DNA from: Serratia sp. Ag1
GTDB lineage: Bacteria > Pseudomonadota > Gammaproteobacteria > Enterobacterales > Enterobacteriaceae
DNA length: 64,000 nt
Assembly: GCF_000743355.1 (NCBI RefSeq)
Contig: NZ_JQEI01000014.1
Coordinates: 62,001 to 126,000 of the forward strand
Direction: 5' to 3'
The notes under the pieces were generated by a model. That model saw nothing but the letters and a program-made list of their open reading frames with translations. It ran no database searches and had not been told where the DNA came from. Position numbers and translations under genes: made by a program. Shown one piece after another: positions 8,529-18,994 of the stretch (position 1 is the first letter of the stretch; each line of letters begins with the position of its first letter).

Positions 8529-10510
8529 TGAAAGCTATTGTATTTGCTTACCATGATATCGGTTGTGCTGGCTTGCAGGCACTGACTGAAGCCGGTTATG
8601 ACGTGAAAGCGGTGTTCACCCATACTGATGATCCTGGTGAAAACAATTTCTTCTCTTCTGTTGCTCGCCAAGGGGCTGAACTGGATTTGCCGGTTTATGC
8701 ACCGGAAGACGTCAACCACCCGCTGTGGGTTGAGCGCATTCGTGAACTGCAGCCTGATATTATTTTCTCTTTCTACTATCGCAACATGCTGAGCGAAGAA
8801 GTGCTGTCGTTGGCCCCTAACGGTGGTTTTAACCTGCATGGTTCACTGTTGCCGCGTTATCGTGGGCGTGCGCCGGTTAACTGGGCGTTGCTGAACGGTG
8901 AGACAGAAACCGGCGTTACGCTGCACAAAATGGTCAAGCGCCCAGATGCGGGCGATATTGTTGGTCAGCAGAAAGTGGCAATCACAGACAGCGACACTGC
9001 GCTGACGTTGCATAAAAAAGTGCTGGAAGCGGCACAGAGCTTGCTGAAGCAGCAACTGCCAAAGCTGAAAAACGGCACTGCAACCTTTACCAAGCAAAAT
9101 GAAGCGGATGCCAGCTATTTTGGCCGCCGTACGGCTGCCGATGGCGAGATCCTGTGGCATAAATCCGCCCGTGAGATCGACAATCTGGTGCGCGCCGTAA
9201 CCGAGCCTTACCCAGGTGCATTCAGCTACCTCGGCCAGCGCAAGCTGATCGTGTGGCGTTCACGCGTGCTGGATACTCAGCATGACAAACAGCCAGGCAC
9301 AGTACTGAGCACTTCACCGCTGGTGATTGCCTGTGGCGATGGCGCGTTGGAAATTGTGGCAGGCCAAAGCGAATCTGGCTTATACGTGCAGGGCTCGCGT
9401 CTGGCGCTGGAGATGGGGATTGTGACCGACGTGCGTTTGGCTCCGAAGCCAAACGCGGTCATGAAGCGCAGAACCCGCGTGTTGATCCTCGGGGTTAACG
9501 GCTTTATCGGTAACCACCTGACCGAGCGTTTGCTGCGTGAAGATCGCTATGACATCTATGGTCTGGATATTGGTTCCGACGCCATCAGCCGTTTCCTGGA
9601 TAACCCACGCTTCCACTTTGTGGAAGGCGATATCAGCATTCATTCCGAGTGGATCGAGTATCACATCAAGAAATGTGATGTGATTCTGCCGCTGGTGGCG
9701 ATCGCTACACCGATCGAATACACCCGTAACCCACTGAAAGTGTTCGAACTGGATTTCGAAGAAAACCTGAAAATTGTTCGCGACTGCGTGAAATACAACA
9801 AACGCATTATCTTCCCATCCACGTCTGAAGTTTACGGCATGTGCGATGATAAAGAGTTTGATGAAGACAGTTCACGTCTGATCGTGGGGCCAATCAGCAA
9901 ACAGCGTTGGATTTACTCTGTGTCCAAGCAGTTGCTGGATCGGGTGATCTGGGCCTACGGTGCCAAAGAAGGCCTGAAGTTCACTCTGTTCCGTCCGTTC
10001 AACTGGATGGGGCCGCGTTTGGATAACCTGGATGCCGCTCGTATCGGTTCTTCCCGTGCGATCACCCAGTTGATTCTCAACCTGGTTGAAGGTTCACCGA
10101 TCAAACTGGTTGACGGTGGGGCACAGAAACGCTGCTTTACCGATATCAATGACGGCATCGAAGCGCTGTATCGCATTATTGAAAACCGTGATGGGCTGTG
10201 TGACGGCCAGATCATCAACATCGGCAACCCGACCAACGAAGCGAGCATTCGTGAACTGGCGGAAATGCTGCTGGAAAGCTTCAATAATCACCCGTTGCGC
10301 GGCAACTTCCCGCCGTTTGCCGGTTTCAAAGATGTCGAAAGCAGCAGCTACTACGGCAAAGGTTATCAGGACGTAGAACACCGCACTCCAAGCATCAAAA
10401 ATGCGCGCCGTCTGCTGGACTGGCAGCCAACAATCGTTATGCAGCAGACCGTTGCCGATACGCTGGATTACTTCCTGCGCACCACGGTAGAGGAAGGTAA
10501 TGGTGCATGA
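8528..10510 (+). CDS. arnA: Bifunctional UDP-L-Ara4N formyltransferase / UDP-GlcA oxidative decarboxylase ArnA
   Basis: Two-domain cytosolic enzyme of 660 residues. The N-terminal formyltransferase (about 1-304) N-formylates UDP-L-Ara4N and shows [16 protein letters not shown] with catalytic His104. The C-terminal short-chain dehydrogenase domain (about 315-660) oxidatively decarboxylates UDP-glucuronate to the 4-keto-pentose; it has the NAD motif [18 protein letters not shown] and a YSVSK motif with catalytic Tyr. The fusion and length match E. coli ArnA. It overlaps arnC by 1 nt and arnD by 4 nt. Confidence 0.98.
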   Translation: MKAIVFAYHDIGCAGLQALTEAGYDVKAVFTHTDDPGENNFFSSVARQGAELDLPVYAPEDVNHPLWVERIRELQPDIIFSFYYRNMLSEEVLSLAPNGGFNLHGSLLPRYRGRAPVNWALLNGETETGVTLHKMVKRPDAGDIVGQQKVAITDSDTALTLHKKVLEAAQSLLKQQLPKLKNGTATFTKQNEADASYFGRRTAADGEILWHKSAREIDNLVRAVTEPYPGAFSYLGQRKLIVWRSRVLDTQHDKQPGTVLSTSPLVIACGDGALEIVAGQSESGLYVQGSRLALEMGIVTDVRLAPKPNAVMKRRTRVLILGVNGFIGNHLTERLLREDRYDIYGLDIGSDAISRFLDNPRFHFVEGDISIHSEWIEYHIKKCDVILPLVAIATPIEYTRNPLKVFELDFEENLKIVRDCVKYNKRIIFPSTSEVYGMCDDKEFDEDSSRLIVGPISKQRWIYSVSKQLLDRVIWAYGAKEGLKFTLFRPFNWMGPRLDNLDAARIGSSRAITQLILNLVEGSPIKLVDGGAQKRCFTDINDGIEALYRIIENRDGLCDGQIINIGNPTNEASIRELAEMLLESFNNHPLRGNFPPFAGFKDVESSSYYGKGYQDVEHRTPSIKNARRLLDWQPTIVMQQTVADTLDYFLRTTVEEGNGA

Positions 10511-11418
10511 AGAAGGTTGGCCTGCGAGTTGATGTAGATACCTTCAGCGGCACCCGTGAAGGGGTGCCGTGTTTGCTGGATCTGTTTGATAAGTACGGTA
10601 TTCAGGCCAGTTTCTTCTTCAGCGTTGGGCCAGATAATATGGGGCGCCACTTGTGGCGCCTTCTGCGTCCTCAATTCCTGATGAAAATGCTGCGCTCAAA
10701 TGCGGCTTCGCTATATGGCTGGGATATTTTGCTGGCGGGCACGGCTTGGCCGGGGCGTAATATCTCCCGGGCGCTAGGGCCGCTGATGAAACGCACCGCC
10801 GAAGCGGGCCACGAAGTGGGGTTGCATGCCTGGGATCACCAAGGTTGGCAGGCACGCGTAGCGCGCTGGTCAGAAGACGAATTGAAACGACAAGTGCAGT
10901 TGGGCGTCGACGCGCTGATCGCGAGCACCGGGCAACCGGTCAAATGCTCGGCGGTGGCAGGTTGGCGTGCCGATCAACGGGTCGTTGAAGTGAAGCAAGG
11001 TTTTAATTTCCAATACAACAGCGATTGCCGTGGCACACATCCGTTTCGCCCGTTATTAAACGACGGTCAACCTGGGACGGTACAAATCCCCGTAACACTC
11101 CCCACCTTTGATGAAGTGATTGGCAGCGAAGTCAGCATGGCAGACTTCAATGACTATATTCTGCGCGCCATTGAAAATGATCGGGGCGTGCCGGTATATA
11201 CCATTCACACAGAAGTGGAGGGCATGTCTCAGGCGGCCATGTTTGAAGATCTGTTGCAGCGTGCGCAGCAACAGGGGATTGAATTCTGCTCGTTGAGTGC
11301 CTTATTGCCGCAGGATCTGGCATCGCTACCCTTGGGCCGCATTTCGCGCGCCCCTTTCCCTGGCCGTGAAGGCTGGTTGGGCTGTCAAACTGAAGTTGAG
11401 GAAAAAGACGTTTCATGA
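10507..11418 (+). CDS. arnD: 4-deoxy-4-formamido-L-arabinose-phosphoundecaprenol deformylase ArnD
   Basis: Polysaccharide-deacetylase (NodB) family enzyme that removes the formyl group from undecaprenyl-phosphate-L-Ara4FN before the lipid is flipped. It has 303 residues. The N-terminal metal-site motif [14 protein letters not shown] and the later [13 protein letters not shown] are typical of ArnD. ATGA overlaps join it to arnA upstream and arnT downstream, indicating tight translational coupling. Confidence 0.96.
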   Translation: MKKVGLRVDVDTFSGTREGVPCLLDLFDKYGIQASFFFSVGPDNMGRHLWRLLRPQFLMKMLRSNAASLYGWDILLAGTAWPGRNISRALGPLMKRTAEAGHEVGLHAWDHQGWQARVARWSEDELKRQVQLGVDALIASTGQPVKCSAVAGWRADQRVVEVKQGFNFQYNSDCRGTHPFRPLLNDGQPGTVQIPVTLPTFDEVIGSEVSMADFNDYILRAIENDRGVPVYTIHTEVEGMSQAAMFEDLLQRAQQQGIEFCSLSALLPQDLASLPLGRISRAPFPGREGWLGCQTEVEEKDVS

Positions 11419-13079
11419 AAGCGCTGAAAGGAACCTGGGCCATCGTATTGGCCATTTTTTTTGTTCTGGTCTATCTGATTCCGCTCAATGGACGCCTGCT
11501 ATGGCAACCAGATGAAACCCGTTATGCCGAGATCAGCCGTGAAATGCTGGCTAAGGGTGATTGGATTGTCCCCAACCTGCTTGGCTTGCGCTACTTTGAA
11601 AAGCCGGTAGCCGGTTACTGGTTTAACAACGTTAGCCAGTTAATCTTTGGCGATAATAATTTTGCCGTGCGTTTTGCTTCCGTATTCAGCACCGGTCTGG
11701 CTGCCCTGCTGGTGTTCGCCCTGGCCTGGTTAATGTGGAACAACGCCCGCCGTGCTTATTTATCGGTGCTGATCTTCCTGTCAATGTTCCTGGTCTTCAG
11801 TGTCGGGACCTACAGTGTGCTTGATCCGATGATCTCGCTGTGGTTGACGGCGGCCATGTTCAGCTATTACCTGACGTTAAAAGCCACCACCACCGCAGGC
11901 AAGCTGGGGGGTTACGTGCTGCTCGGGTTGGCCTGTGGCATGGGCTTTATGACCAAAGGATTCCTGGCCTTGGCGGTGCCGGTGATTGCCGTGATCCCGG
12001 TTGTGATCCAGCAGCGCAAAATCAAAGAGTTGTTGGTTTACGGGCCTGTGGCGATTGTGTTCGCCGTGCTGCTCAGCCTGCCGTGGGCGCTGGCGGTGGC
12101 TCAACGAGAACCGGATTACTGGAATTACTTCTTCTGGGTTGAGCACATTCAGCGCTTTGCCGAAGAGAATGCGCAGCATAAAGCACCATTCTGGTACTAC
12201 TTACCCATTCTGATTGCCGCCGTGTTGCCATGGCTCGGGTTGTTGCCGGGATCCTTGCTGAAAGGCTGGCGTGAACGTGCGCAGCGCCCTGAGCTGTTCT
12301 TCCTGTTAAGTTGGGTGATGATGCCGCTGATTTTCTTCAGCATCGCTAAAGGTAAACTGCCAACGTATATTCTGCCCTGCATGGCACCTCTGGCCTTGCT
12401 GATGGCCGCTTATGCGGAAGACTGTATGGCACAGTTGCGCACCCGGGTATTCAAGGTGAATGCGCTACTAAACGGCTTATTTGGCGTGATTGGTATTGCA
12501 GCCCTGCTGCTGATGGGGTTGGATTGGTTGCCTAATGCCCATCTGTTTACGGCAGATGAGTGGCCGAAGATCGTTCTTGGTCTCGTTGCTTTCGGGGGTT
12601 GGCTACTGTTTGCGGTTATCTCTGCGCGCAATAATGCGCAGCGCTGGACTTGGGCTGCGGCTTGCCCGTTACTGCTCTGTTTGCTGATTGGTTATGCTAT
12701 TCCGCAGCAGGTGGTCGACTCTAAACAACCGCAGAATTTTGTCCGGGCCAATATGCCAGCTCTTAGCCAGAGCCACTATGTGTTAACTGATAATGTAGGG
12801 ATTGCCGCTGGGCTGGCCTGGGAGTTGAAGCGTAGCGATATACTGATGTTCAGCCAGCGGGGTGAGGTTTCCTATGGTTTGAACTACGAAGATTCACGCA
12901 GCCACTATATCAGTGACGAGGACTTCCCGCAGTGGCTGGAGCAGGCACGCAAGCAAGGCAATGTGTCGCTGGTGTTGCAGCTCTCTCGTGGCGAGCAGGT
13001 ACCGCAGAATCTGCCAACGCCAGACAGCGTTAGCGAAATGCATCGCTTGGCGCTTTTATGGTACAAACAACAGCCATGA
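11415..13079 (+). CDS. arnT: Lipid A L-Ara4N transferase ArnT
   Basis: Integral inner-membrane GT83 glycosyltransferase that transfers L-Ara4N from undecaprenyl phosphate to lipid A phosphates on the periplasmic side, lowering negative charge and polymyxin affinity. It has 554 residues with about 12 membrane helices; the periplasmic-loop motif [16 protein letters not shown] follows the first helix, and there is a soluble C-terminal tail. E. coli ArnT has 550 residues. It overlaps arnD by 4 nt and arnE by 4 nt (ATGA) if arnE starts at 13076. Confidence 0.97.
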   Translation: MKALKGTWAIVLAIFFVLVYLIPLNGRLLWQPDETRYAEISREMLAKGDWIVPNLLGLRYFEKPVAGYWFNNVSQLIFGDNNFAVRFASVFSTGLAALLVFALAWLMWNNARRAYLSVLIFLSMFLVFSVGTYSVLDPMISLWLTAAMFSYYLTLKATTTAGKLGGYVLLGLACGMGFMTKGFLALAVPVIAVIPVVIQQRKIKELLVYGPVAIVFAVLLSLPWALAVAQREPDYWNYFFWVEHIQRFAEENAQHKAPFWYYLPILIAAVLPWLGLLPGSLLKGWRERAQRPELFFLLSWVMMPLIFFSIAKGKLPTYILPCMAPLALLMAAYAEDCMAQLRTRVFKVNALLNGLFGVIGIAALLLMGLDWLPNAHLFTADEWPKIVLGLVAFGGWLLFAVISARNNAQRWTWAAACPLLLCLLIGYAIPQQVVDSKQPQNFVRANMPALSQSHYVLTDNVGIAAGLAWELKRSDILMFSQRGEVSYGLNYEDSRSHYISDEDFPQWLEQARKQGNVSLVLQLSRGEQVPQNLPTPDSVSEMHRLALLWYKQQP

Positions 13080-13420
13080 TGGCTTATGGATTGGTTATTC
13101 TGGTCAGCCTGTTTACCTGTGCAGGGCAGCTATGTCAGAAACAGGCTGCCCAAACCTGGGAACAGACCGTAGAGCAGCGCTTGAGCCTCACTCTGCGCTG
13201 GCTGGCTCTGGCGGTAGCCTTTCTGGGGCTGGGTATGCTGCTCTGGCTCAACGTATTGCAGCGTTTGCCGCTCAGTGTGGCTTACCCGATGCTCAGCCTT
13301 AACTTTGTGCTGGTCACCTTGGCGGCACGTTTGCTGTTTGATGAACCTACCACGCCGCGCCATTGGTGCGGCGTGGCTGCGATTATGCTGGGGATCCTGC
13401 TGATGAGTCTTAAGCTATGA
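13076..13420 (+). CDS. arnE: L-Ara4N-phosphoundecaprenol flippase subunit ArnE
   Basis: Small multidrug-resistance-fold subunit of the ArnE/ArnF flippase that moves the L-Ara4N lipid across the inner membrane. It has 114 residues with four helices; [20 protein letters not shown] and [14 protein letters not shown] are typical. The frame is open from ATG 13058, but starting at ATG 13076 gives the ATGA overlap seen between the other arn genes and a length closer to E. coli (111). Confidence 0.92.
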   Translation: MMAYGLVILVSLFTCAGQLCQKQAAQTWEQTVEQRLSLTLRWLALAVAFLGLGMLLWLNVLQRLPLSVAYPMLSLNFVLVTLAARLLFDEPTTPRHWCGVAAIMLGILLMSLKL

Positions 13421-13809
13421 AAGGCTATGCTTGGGGTGGTGCCAGCGTTCTGCTGGTAACGTTGGCACAATTGCTGATGAAGTGGGGAATGGCACAGATT
13501 CCGCTGCTGTCATTGGCCGATATCACGCTGGAACTATTACGCCACCATTGGCTGGCGTTACTGGCTGCCTGCGGCGGTATTTTTGGTTATGCGCTATCGA
13601 TGCTGTGTTGGTTCTTTGCGCTACGTTACCTGCCACTGAGCCGCGCTTATCCGTTATTGAGCGTTAGCTATGCGTTGGTTTATCTGGCTGCGGTATTCCT
13701 GCCTTGGTTCAAGGAGCCCGCGACGCTGCTGAAAACGCTGGGAACCTTGCTGATCCTGTTTGGTGTCTGGCTGATTAACAGTAAATCGCAGCCAAAATCT
13801 CCCCAATAG
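13417..13809 (+). CDS. arnF: L-Ara4N-phosphoundecaprenol flippase subunit ArnF
   Basis: Partner subunit of ArnE in the inner-membrane flippase; 130 residues with four helices (E. coli 128). [16 protein letters not shown] and [19 protein letters not shown] are family features. It overlaps arnE by 4 nt and is the last operon gene. All seven arn genes are intact, so the pathway should be functional. Confidence 0.95.
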   Translation: MKGYAWGGASVLLVTLAQLLMKWGMAQIPLLSLADITLELLRHHWLALLAACGGIFGYALSMLCWFFALRYLPLSRAYPLLSVSYALVYLAAVFLPWFKEPATLLKTLGTLLILFGVWLINSKSQPKSPQ

Positions 13810-13810
13810 C

Positions 13811-13831
13811 GGAGATATCCTCGATATCTCC
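13811..13831. terminator. Possible terminator hairpin after arnF
   Basis: GGAGATATC (13811-13819) and GATATCTCC (13823-13831) form a perfect 9-bp stem with a CTC loop, one base after the arnF stop. The following sequence is only loosely T-rich, so termination may be weak. Confidence 0.5.
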
Positions 13832-13940
13832 TTCACCCTGCTTGCCTTTTTCCTGTCTTGCAAGATAAATCAGCGCTATCCTTAAATTAATGCCTCTGCG
13901 GCAATGTTGTGGTAACAAATTCAGTGAAGGGAACGATGCG

Positions 13941-14399
13941 ATGCGTGTGTGGTTTTTATTAGCCAGTTTAATTCTTGCCGGTTGCAGCAGCCATGCGCCA
14001 CCGCCGAGTGGTCGTTTATCAGACTCCATTGTGGTTGTCGCGCAACTGAATGAGCAATTACGCCAATGGTACGGCACGCCTTATCGCTATGGGGGATTAG
14101 ATCGCGGTGGTGTTGATTGCTCCGGTTTTGTCTACCGTACTTTCCGCGATCGCTTCGATATGCAGTTACCGCGCTCTACGGAACAGCAAACCAGTGTCGG
14201 TACTCAAGTATCGCGTGACGAACTGTTGCCCGGCGATCTGGTGTTCTTCAAGACCGGCAGTGGTGAAAATGGCCTGCATGTCGGTATTTATAATACCAAT
14301 GACCAGTTTATCCATGCTTCCACCAGCCATGGGGTGACGCGTTCCTCGCTGAATAATGTTTACTGGCGGAAAGCCTACTGGCAGGCGCGCCGAATCTAA
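13941..14399 (+). CDS. nlpC: NlpC/P60 family lipoprotein NlpC
   Basis: Predicted peptidoglycan endopeptidase anchored as a lipoprotein; 152 residues from ATG 13941, close to E. coli NlpC. The signal peptide MRVWFLLASLILAGC has a lipobox with lipidated Cys15. The NlpC/P60 catalytic set is present: Cys60 in DCSGFVYR, His113 in GLHVGIY and His125 in FIHAST. The frame is open from 13890, but the lipobox and the AAGGGA ribosome site 8 nt before 13941 decide the start. Confidence 0.95.
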   Translation: MRVWFLLASLILAGCSSHAPPPSGRLSDSIVVVAQLNEQLRQWYGTPYRYGGLDRGGVDCSGFVYRTFRDRFDMQLPRSTEQQTSVGTQVSRDELLPGDLVFFKTGSGENGLHVGIYNTNDQFIHASTSHGVTRSSLNNVYWRKAYWQARRI

Positions 14400-14456
14400 C
14401 CTGCAACCTGTTGCACTGGTGTATCATGGCATATCCCATAACTATTGGTGAATGCC

Positions 14457-15470
14457 ATGAATTCCTTACGTTTATTAATTTCAGACTCTTACGATCCCTG
14501 GTTCAACCTGGCGGTGGAAGAGTGCATCTTCCGTGAAATGACCACGCAGAAAATCCTGTTTCTGTGGCGCAATGCTGAAACCGTGGTGATTGGTCAATCG
14601 CAAAACCCGTGGAAAGAGTGCAATACCCGGCGTATGGAGCAGGATGGTATTCGCTTGGCACGGCGCAGCAGTGGCGGTGGCGCGGTGTTTCACGATCTTG
14701 GTAACACCTGCTTTACCTTTATGGCGGGCAAGCCGGGTTACGATAAAACCGTATCAACCGGCATTATTTTGCAAGCGCTGGCGCAGTTGGGGATTAAGGC
14801 TGCGGCTTCCGGGCGCAACGATCTGGTGATTGATACGCCGGAAGGCGTCCGCAAAATATCCGGTTCAGCCTATCGTGAGACGCAAGATCGCGGCTTTCAT
14901 CATGGTACGTTGCTGCTAAATGCCGATCTCGATCGCTTGGCGGATTACCTTAACCCCGATCCTAAAAAGCTGCAGGCGAAAGGCATCACTTCTGTCCGCT
15001 CGCGAGTCGCTAACTTGGCTGAGTTTTTGCCAGAAATTAACCATCAGCAGGTTTGTGACGCCATCATTCAGGCATTTTTCGCCCACTACGGCGACAGCGC
15101 TCCAGCAGAAGTGATTTCGCCGGATGTGTTCCCCAATCTACCTGATTTTGAACAGCAATTTGCCAAGCAAAGCAGTTGGGAATGGAACTTTGGTAAAGCA
15201 CCAGCGTTCAGTCATCTCTTGAATGAACGTTTTAGCTGGGGAGGCGTAGATATTTTCTTTGATGTTGAAAAGGGCGCTATCGTACGCGCACAAATTTTTA
15301 CCGACAGCCTTAATCCTGCTCCTTTGCAGGCTTTGGCTAATCTGCTGGTGGGCTGCCCTTATCGTAGCGAGGCTCTGGCAGCCTGCTGCGATCGCCTACA
15401 GTTGCAGTTCCCGCAGCAGTCAGGCGAGCTTTCTGAATTGCGCAATTGGCTGATGGAAACCATCAAGTAG
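14457..15470 (+). CDS. lplA: Lipoate--protein ligase A
   Basis: Scavenging enzyme that activates free lipoate with ATP and attaches it to the E2 and H-protein lipoyl domains. It has 337 residues (E. coli 338). The lipoyl-binding motif [15 protein letters not shown] (about 69-83), the lysine in KISGSAYR and [13 protein letters not shown] are all intact, and a C-terminal accessory domain follows. ATG 14457 is chosen over TTG 14445 because it matches the family N-terminus [20 protein letters not shown]. coli has lplA elsewhere, so its place after nlpC is a local rearrangement. Confidence 0.97.
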   Translation: MNSLRLLISDSYDPWFNLAVEECIFREMTTQKILFLWRNAETVVIGQSQNPWKECNTRRMEQDGIRLARRSSGGGAVFHDLGNTCFTFMAGKPGYDKTVSTGIILQALAQLGIKAAASGRNDLVIDTPEGVRKISGSAYRETQDRGFHHGTLLLNADLDRLADYLNPDPKKLQAKGITSVRSRVANLAEFLPEINHQQVCDAIIQAFFAHYGDSAPAEVISPDVFPNLPDFEQQFAKQSSWEWNFGKAPAFSHLLNERFSWGGVDIFFDVEKGAIVRAQIFTDSLNPAPLQALANLLVGCPYRSEALAACCDRLQLQFPQQSGELSELRNWLMETIK

Positions 15471-15495
15471 CTTTTTCAGCCATATCGCCAGCCTA

Positions 15496-15519
15496 GGATG
15501 GGGACTCCCATCCTTTTTT
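15496..15519 (+). terminator. Intrinsic terminator after lplA
   Basis: GGATGGG (15496-15502), loop GACT, CCCATCC (15507-15513), then six T. It lies 25 nt after the lplA stop. Confidence 0.9.
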
Positions 15520-16027
15520 ATGGCAATGATTTCAGTTCTGGAAATAGTTAACGGTTGTTGACAGGTTACCCCATTCTGGCCAAACACATTGGCTAGTACA
15601 AATACCGAGAAAGTCAAGGTGGTAACGAGTTTGTGCACAAAGTACGACGTAGTTAGAAAATTCTCAATACATTAATTTATTTAATCATTATTCGTGTCCG
15701 TGCGTTGCGAAGTAAAGGTTAAAGTTATTGTGATTCTTTTCTTATTAGGATTTTTCTATATAAATCAGTATGACTTGATTGCGAGCCTTGGTGCCATCAT
15801 TTGTTAAAAATCAAATTTGAACAAAAAATGATCGCAGAGGATAACTAGAGTCTTAAGATAAATTAATTCTCAATGAGATTTTATGCTTTTTGGTATAGCT
15901 TTAAGCTATCAATTAATAAACCATTTATTGATAATTACATCGCTATTTGCGATTAATCCTATGGGGGTTGTATGGCAAAATACATTGGGATAGCATTAAA
16001 TAATCGCTGTTAATCTTTGGCATTAAA
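15520..16027 (+). other. AT-rich intergenic region before ydiV
   Basis: About 500 bp with no supportable gene and visibly low GC. It holds a perfect 7-bp inverted repeat ATAGCTT-T-AAGCTAT at 15895-15909, followed by an imperfect TATCAAT/ATTGATA pair at about 15908-15933. These are about 100 bp before ydiV and could be regulator sites. I could not settle on a promoter. Confidence 0.4.
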
Positions 16028-16765
16028 ATGAAGGTTAAATTCGAAACTGACTTTATTTGTTATTCTGTTTTTCAACCTATTTACTCCATGGAAGGGAAAC
16101 TGTTAGCACTGGATATCTGTAGTCGTTTCAATAGCCTGGATGGCGATGTGGCAATGCCGATGGAAATTGGGATTGATTTATTATCCCCGGATAAACGGGT
16201 TGAACTATTTCATGAGCAATTGTTACTGGTTGAACAACAAGCATCATGGTTTGTGACTCATGATGTATTATTGATTATAAGTATCGAATCGATGATTGTT
16301 GACTTGCTTCTTGGTGATTCTGTGTTACGCCAGCGTATTCAGCAATGGCCGTTTATTGGTTTTGAGATCAATGAGAGTTTCCCGAATCTTGCTGCAGGGA
16401 AGAAAAATCAGCAAATCAGGTTATTAAGTGAGTATTTTACCCTATGGTTGGGTGGCTTTGGTTCAGGGAAAACGACGCTCACCGCGCTCTATGATGGTTT
16501 GTTTGACTTCGTAAAAGTAGACAAACGTTTTTACTGGCAACTGTTTACCCATCCTGGTTATGACGTGATGATTGATGCACTGTTAAAGAATATTAATCTA
16601 CTCTGTAAGGGAGTGATTGTTTGTGGAATAGAAAAAAGAGAGTATTTCAATAAACTCAGAAACGCTGGTGTTTTAGGGCTACAAGGATTTTTATGGCCTG
16701 TCATTGGTGTGGATAATCTACGAATTTTGCAAAGGAGTTCTGCAGAGTTCGGCAATAATTTTTGA
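16028..16765 (+). CDS. ydiV: Degenerate EAL-domain protein, YdiV (RflP)-like anti-FlhDC factor
   Basis: 245-residue EAL-fold protein lacking the catalytic signatures of c-di-GMP phosphodiesterases: the EAL motif is replaced by LDICSRF, the DDFG motif by LGGFGSGKTT, and the distal glutamate motif by VCGIEKREYF. The segments QPIYS, YDGLFDFVKVDKRF and LQGFLWPVIGVDNL align with E. coli YdiV (237 residues), which binds FlhD and represses flagellar genes. The position between nlpC and selO also matches ydiV. I infer a role in motility or adhesion control by protein binding. It is AT-rich like its leader; no strong ribosome site is visible. Confidence 0.82.
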   Translation: MKVKFETDFICYSVFQPIYSMEGKLLALDICSRFNSLDGDVAMPMEIGIDLLSPDKRVELFHEQLLLVEQQASWFVTHDVLLIISIESMIVDLLLGDSVLRQRIQQWPFIGFEINESFPNLAAGKKNQQIRLLSEYFTLWLGGFGSGKTTLTALYDGLFDFVKVDKRFYWQLFTHPGYDVMIDALLKNINLLCKGVIVCGIEKREYFNKLRNAGVLGLQGFLWPVIGVDNLRILQRSSAEFGNNF

Positions 16766-16795
16766 TTATTTTTAACACACATAATGAGGTTGATG

Positions 16796-16915
16796 ATGGA
16801 CGGAATAATTGCTCTCGCGATCCCGGTATTGTTATTTATCGCTATCTTTTCGTTCGTAAAATATTTTCTTGGTCAACGTGGTAAATCAATAATAACCTCT
16901 CGGCGTCGCCGCTAG
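16796..16915 (+). CDS. Small membrane protein, 39 residues, unknown
   Basis: ATG 16796 opens a 39-codon frame: [20 protein letters not shown], then [19 protein letters not shown]. It has one hydrophobic helix (about 3-22) and a strongly basic C-terminus, suggesting a single-pass inner-membrane protein with its tail in the cytoplasm. GAGG at 16786-16789 is spaced 6 nt from the start; an in-frame ATG at 16793 is too close. It lies 30 nt after ydiV, so cotranscription is likely. I do not recognise the family. Confidence 0.6.
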   Translation: MDGIIALAIPVLLFIAIFSFVKYFLGQRGKSIITSRRRR

Positions 16916-17018
16916 TTCACTACTTCTCTGCCCGGTAAAACGGGCGGAGCATTATCCCTGCAGTTCCCCCGTATTAATTCACCTGCTCAGGCCCTACACT
17001 GAAGGTAATGGAGGGCCT

Positions 17019-18461
17019 ATGCCACAGTTTGACAATACCTATTATCAGCAATTAGCCGGTTTCTACACCGAATTGCAGCCCACGCCACTCAAGGGTGCCC
17101 GTTTGCTGTACCACAGCCAACCTTTGGCCCAGGAGTTGGGGTTGGATGACAACTGGTTTACAGCGGAAAAAACGCCTGTCTGGGCGGGAGAAGCGCTATT
17201 ACCGGGCATGCAGCCACTGGCGCAGGTTTATAGCGGCCATCAGTTCGGTTCGTGGGCTGGGCAGTTGGGCGATGGCCGTGGGATCTTGCTGGGTGAACAG
17301 AAATTGGCGGATGGCCGCCGCATGGATTGGCACCTGAAAGGCGCCGGGTTGACGCCTTATTCGCGTATGGGCGATGGACGAGCGGTGTTGCGCTCGGTGA
17401 TCCGGGAATTTCTGGCCTCAGAAGCGCTTCATCACTTGGGGATACCCACCACGCGTGCGTTGACCGTTGTCACCAGCCAGCAACCGGTATTTCGCGAACA
17501 GCCTGAACGGGGGGCGATGTTGTTGCGGGTAGCTGAAAGCCATATCCGTTTTGGTCACTTTGAGCATTTTTATTATCGCAGGCAGCCAGAGCAGGTGAAG
17601 CAACTGGCAGATTTCGTGATTGCGCATCACTGGCCGCAATGGAGCGACGAGAAAGCGCGTTACTCGTTGTGGTTTACCGATGTGGTAGAACGCACCGCCC
17701 GCTTGATTGCTCATTGGCAGACCATCGGTTTTGCGCATGGGGTGATGAATACCGATAACATGTCAATTCTCGGCCTTACCCTTGATTTCGGGCCTTATGG
17801 CTTCCTTGATGATTACAAACCCGATTACATCTGCAACCACTCGGATCATCAAGGACGTTACGCTTTCGATAATCAGCCAGCAGTTGGGTTGTGGAATCTG
17901 CATCGGCTGGCGCACACGCTTTCGGGCCTGATGAGTACAGAACAGTTACAGGAGGCGCTGGCGGCATATGAGCCTGCATTAATGCGGGCGTATGGTGAAC
18001 AGATGCGCGCCAAGCTTGGCTTTTTTACGCCGTCGACGGCGGATAATGAGTTATTGACGGGGTTGTTGCGCCTGATGGCGCAAGAAGGGCGTGATTATAC
18101 CCGCACGTTCCGGCTGTTGAGCAGGGTTGAACAGCAGCAGGCACAATCCCCATTACGGGATGAGTTTATCGATCGCGCCGCGTTTGACCATTGGTATCAG
18201 CAATACCGGCTGCGTTTGCAGCAAGAGCAGGTGAGTGATGCTGAGCGGCAACAGGCGATGAAGATGGCGAATCCGAAGTTGATTTTACGCAATTATCTGG
18301 CGCAGCAGGCGATCGAAACGGCGGAACAGGACGATGTCAGCAAGCTGGCACGTTTGCACCAGGCACTGCTGGCACCGTTTGCGGACGATATGCAATATGA
18401 GGATCTGGCGGCGTTACCGCCAGAGTGGGGTAAACATCTGGAGATTTCCTGCTCAAGCTAG
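17019..18461 (+). CDS. selO: Protein adenylyltransferase SelO (YdiU)
   Basis: Pseudokinase-fold enzyme that transfers AMP from inverted ATP onto Ser/Thr/Tyr of target proteins; bacterial SelO is linked to oxidative stress. It has 480 residues as in E. coli YdiU. Key segments are [20 protein letters not shown] (nucleotide-binding), [20 protein letters not shown] (metal-binding Asn/Asp) and the C-terminal Cys-Ser-Ser, the place of selenocysteine in eukaryotic SelO. A GGAGG site is 5 nt before the ATG. The 3' end overlaps the convergent gpx gene by 9 bp. Confidence 0.96.
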   Translation: MPQFDNTYYQQLAGFYTELQPTPLKGARLLYHSQPLAQELGLDDNWFTAEKTPVWAGEALLPGMQPLAQVYSGHQFGSWAGQLGDGRGILLGEQKLADGRRMDWHLKGAGLTPYSRMGDGRAVLRSVIREFLASEALHHLGIPTTRALTVVTSQQPVFREQPERGAMLLRVAESHIRFGHFEHFYYRRQPEQVKQLADFVIAHHWPQWSDEKARYSLWFTDVVERTARLIAHWQTIGFAHGVMNTDNMSILGLTLDFGPYGFLDDYKPDYICNHSDHQGRYAFDNQPAVGLWNLHRLAHTLSGLMSTEQLQEALAAYEPALMRAYGEQMRAKLGFFTPSTADNELLTGLLRLMAQEGRDYTRTFRLLSRVEQQQAQSPLRDEFIDRAAFDHWYQQYRLRLQQEQVSDAERQQAMKMANPKLILRNYLAQQAIETAEQDDVSKLARLHQALLAPFADDMQYEDLAALPPEWGKHLEISCSS

Positions 18462-18938
18462 CCGTTTTTCTATCTGTGCGGAGAGCTGTTCTGGTTTGGT
18501 GAACGGAGCAAAACGGCTGATGTGCTGGCCGTTTGCGCTAAATAGAAACTTGGTGAAGTTCCACATGATGCGCTGGTTGCCCAATAGCCCGGGTGCCCGG
18601 CGTTTCAGCTCATTGAATAGCGGGTGGGCATCTGCGCCGTTAACGTCTATTTTGCTGAATAACGGGAAGCTGACGCCGTAATTCAGCGTGCAGAAGTCGG
18701 CGATCTCCAGTGCGTTACCCGGTTCCTGTTTGCCAAACTGATTGCAAGGAAACCCGAGCACGACCAAGCCACGTTCCCGGTAGCGTTGCCAGAGATTTTC
18801 CAGCCCTTGATATTGTGGCGTAAAACCGCATTGGCTGGCGGTGTTCACCACCAGATAGGTGCGAGCAGGAAAGTCTGCCAGCGTTTTGAACTCGCCCTGC
18901 AGGGTAACGCAGGGGATCGATAATAACGGGTTATTCAT
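18453..18938 (-). CDS. Glutathione peroxidase family protein (second paralogue)
   Basis: 161-residue GPx-family thiol peroxidase, separate from btuE. Cys37 lies in [18 protein letters not shown] keeps both Cys65 and the catalytic Gln67, and MWNFTKF gives the Trp-Asn pair, so the tetrad is complete. The frame extends upstream to 18989, but ATG 18938 has a GGAG site 8 nt before it and matches family starts. It has no counterpart here in E. coli. It probably reduces hydroperoxides with thioredoxin, as usual for bacterial Cys-GPx. Convergent with selO. Confidence 0.88.
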   Translation of the reverse strand: MNNPLLSIPCVTLQGEFKTLADFPARTYLVVNTASQCGFTPQYQGLENLWQRYRERGLVVLGFPCNQFGKQEPGNALEIADFCTLNYGVSFPLFSKIDVNGADAHPLFNELKRRAPGLLGNQRIMWNFTKFLFSANGQHISRFAPFTKPEQLSAQIEKRLA

Positions 18939-18994
18939 ACATGGGGCTCCGCATTTCTGCCAGTGGGGTGTGATAAGCACCCCACTCAAGGCGA

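Noticed and set aside
13890..13940. Upstream extension of nlpC (and similar extensions of sodB, gloA, ribE, ppsR, purR)
   Set aside because: The added residues precede conserved N-termini or signal peptides, and ribosome sites support the shorter starts.
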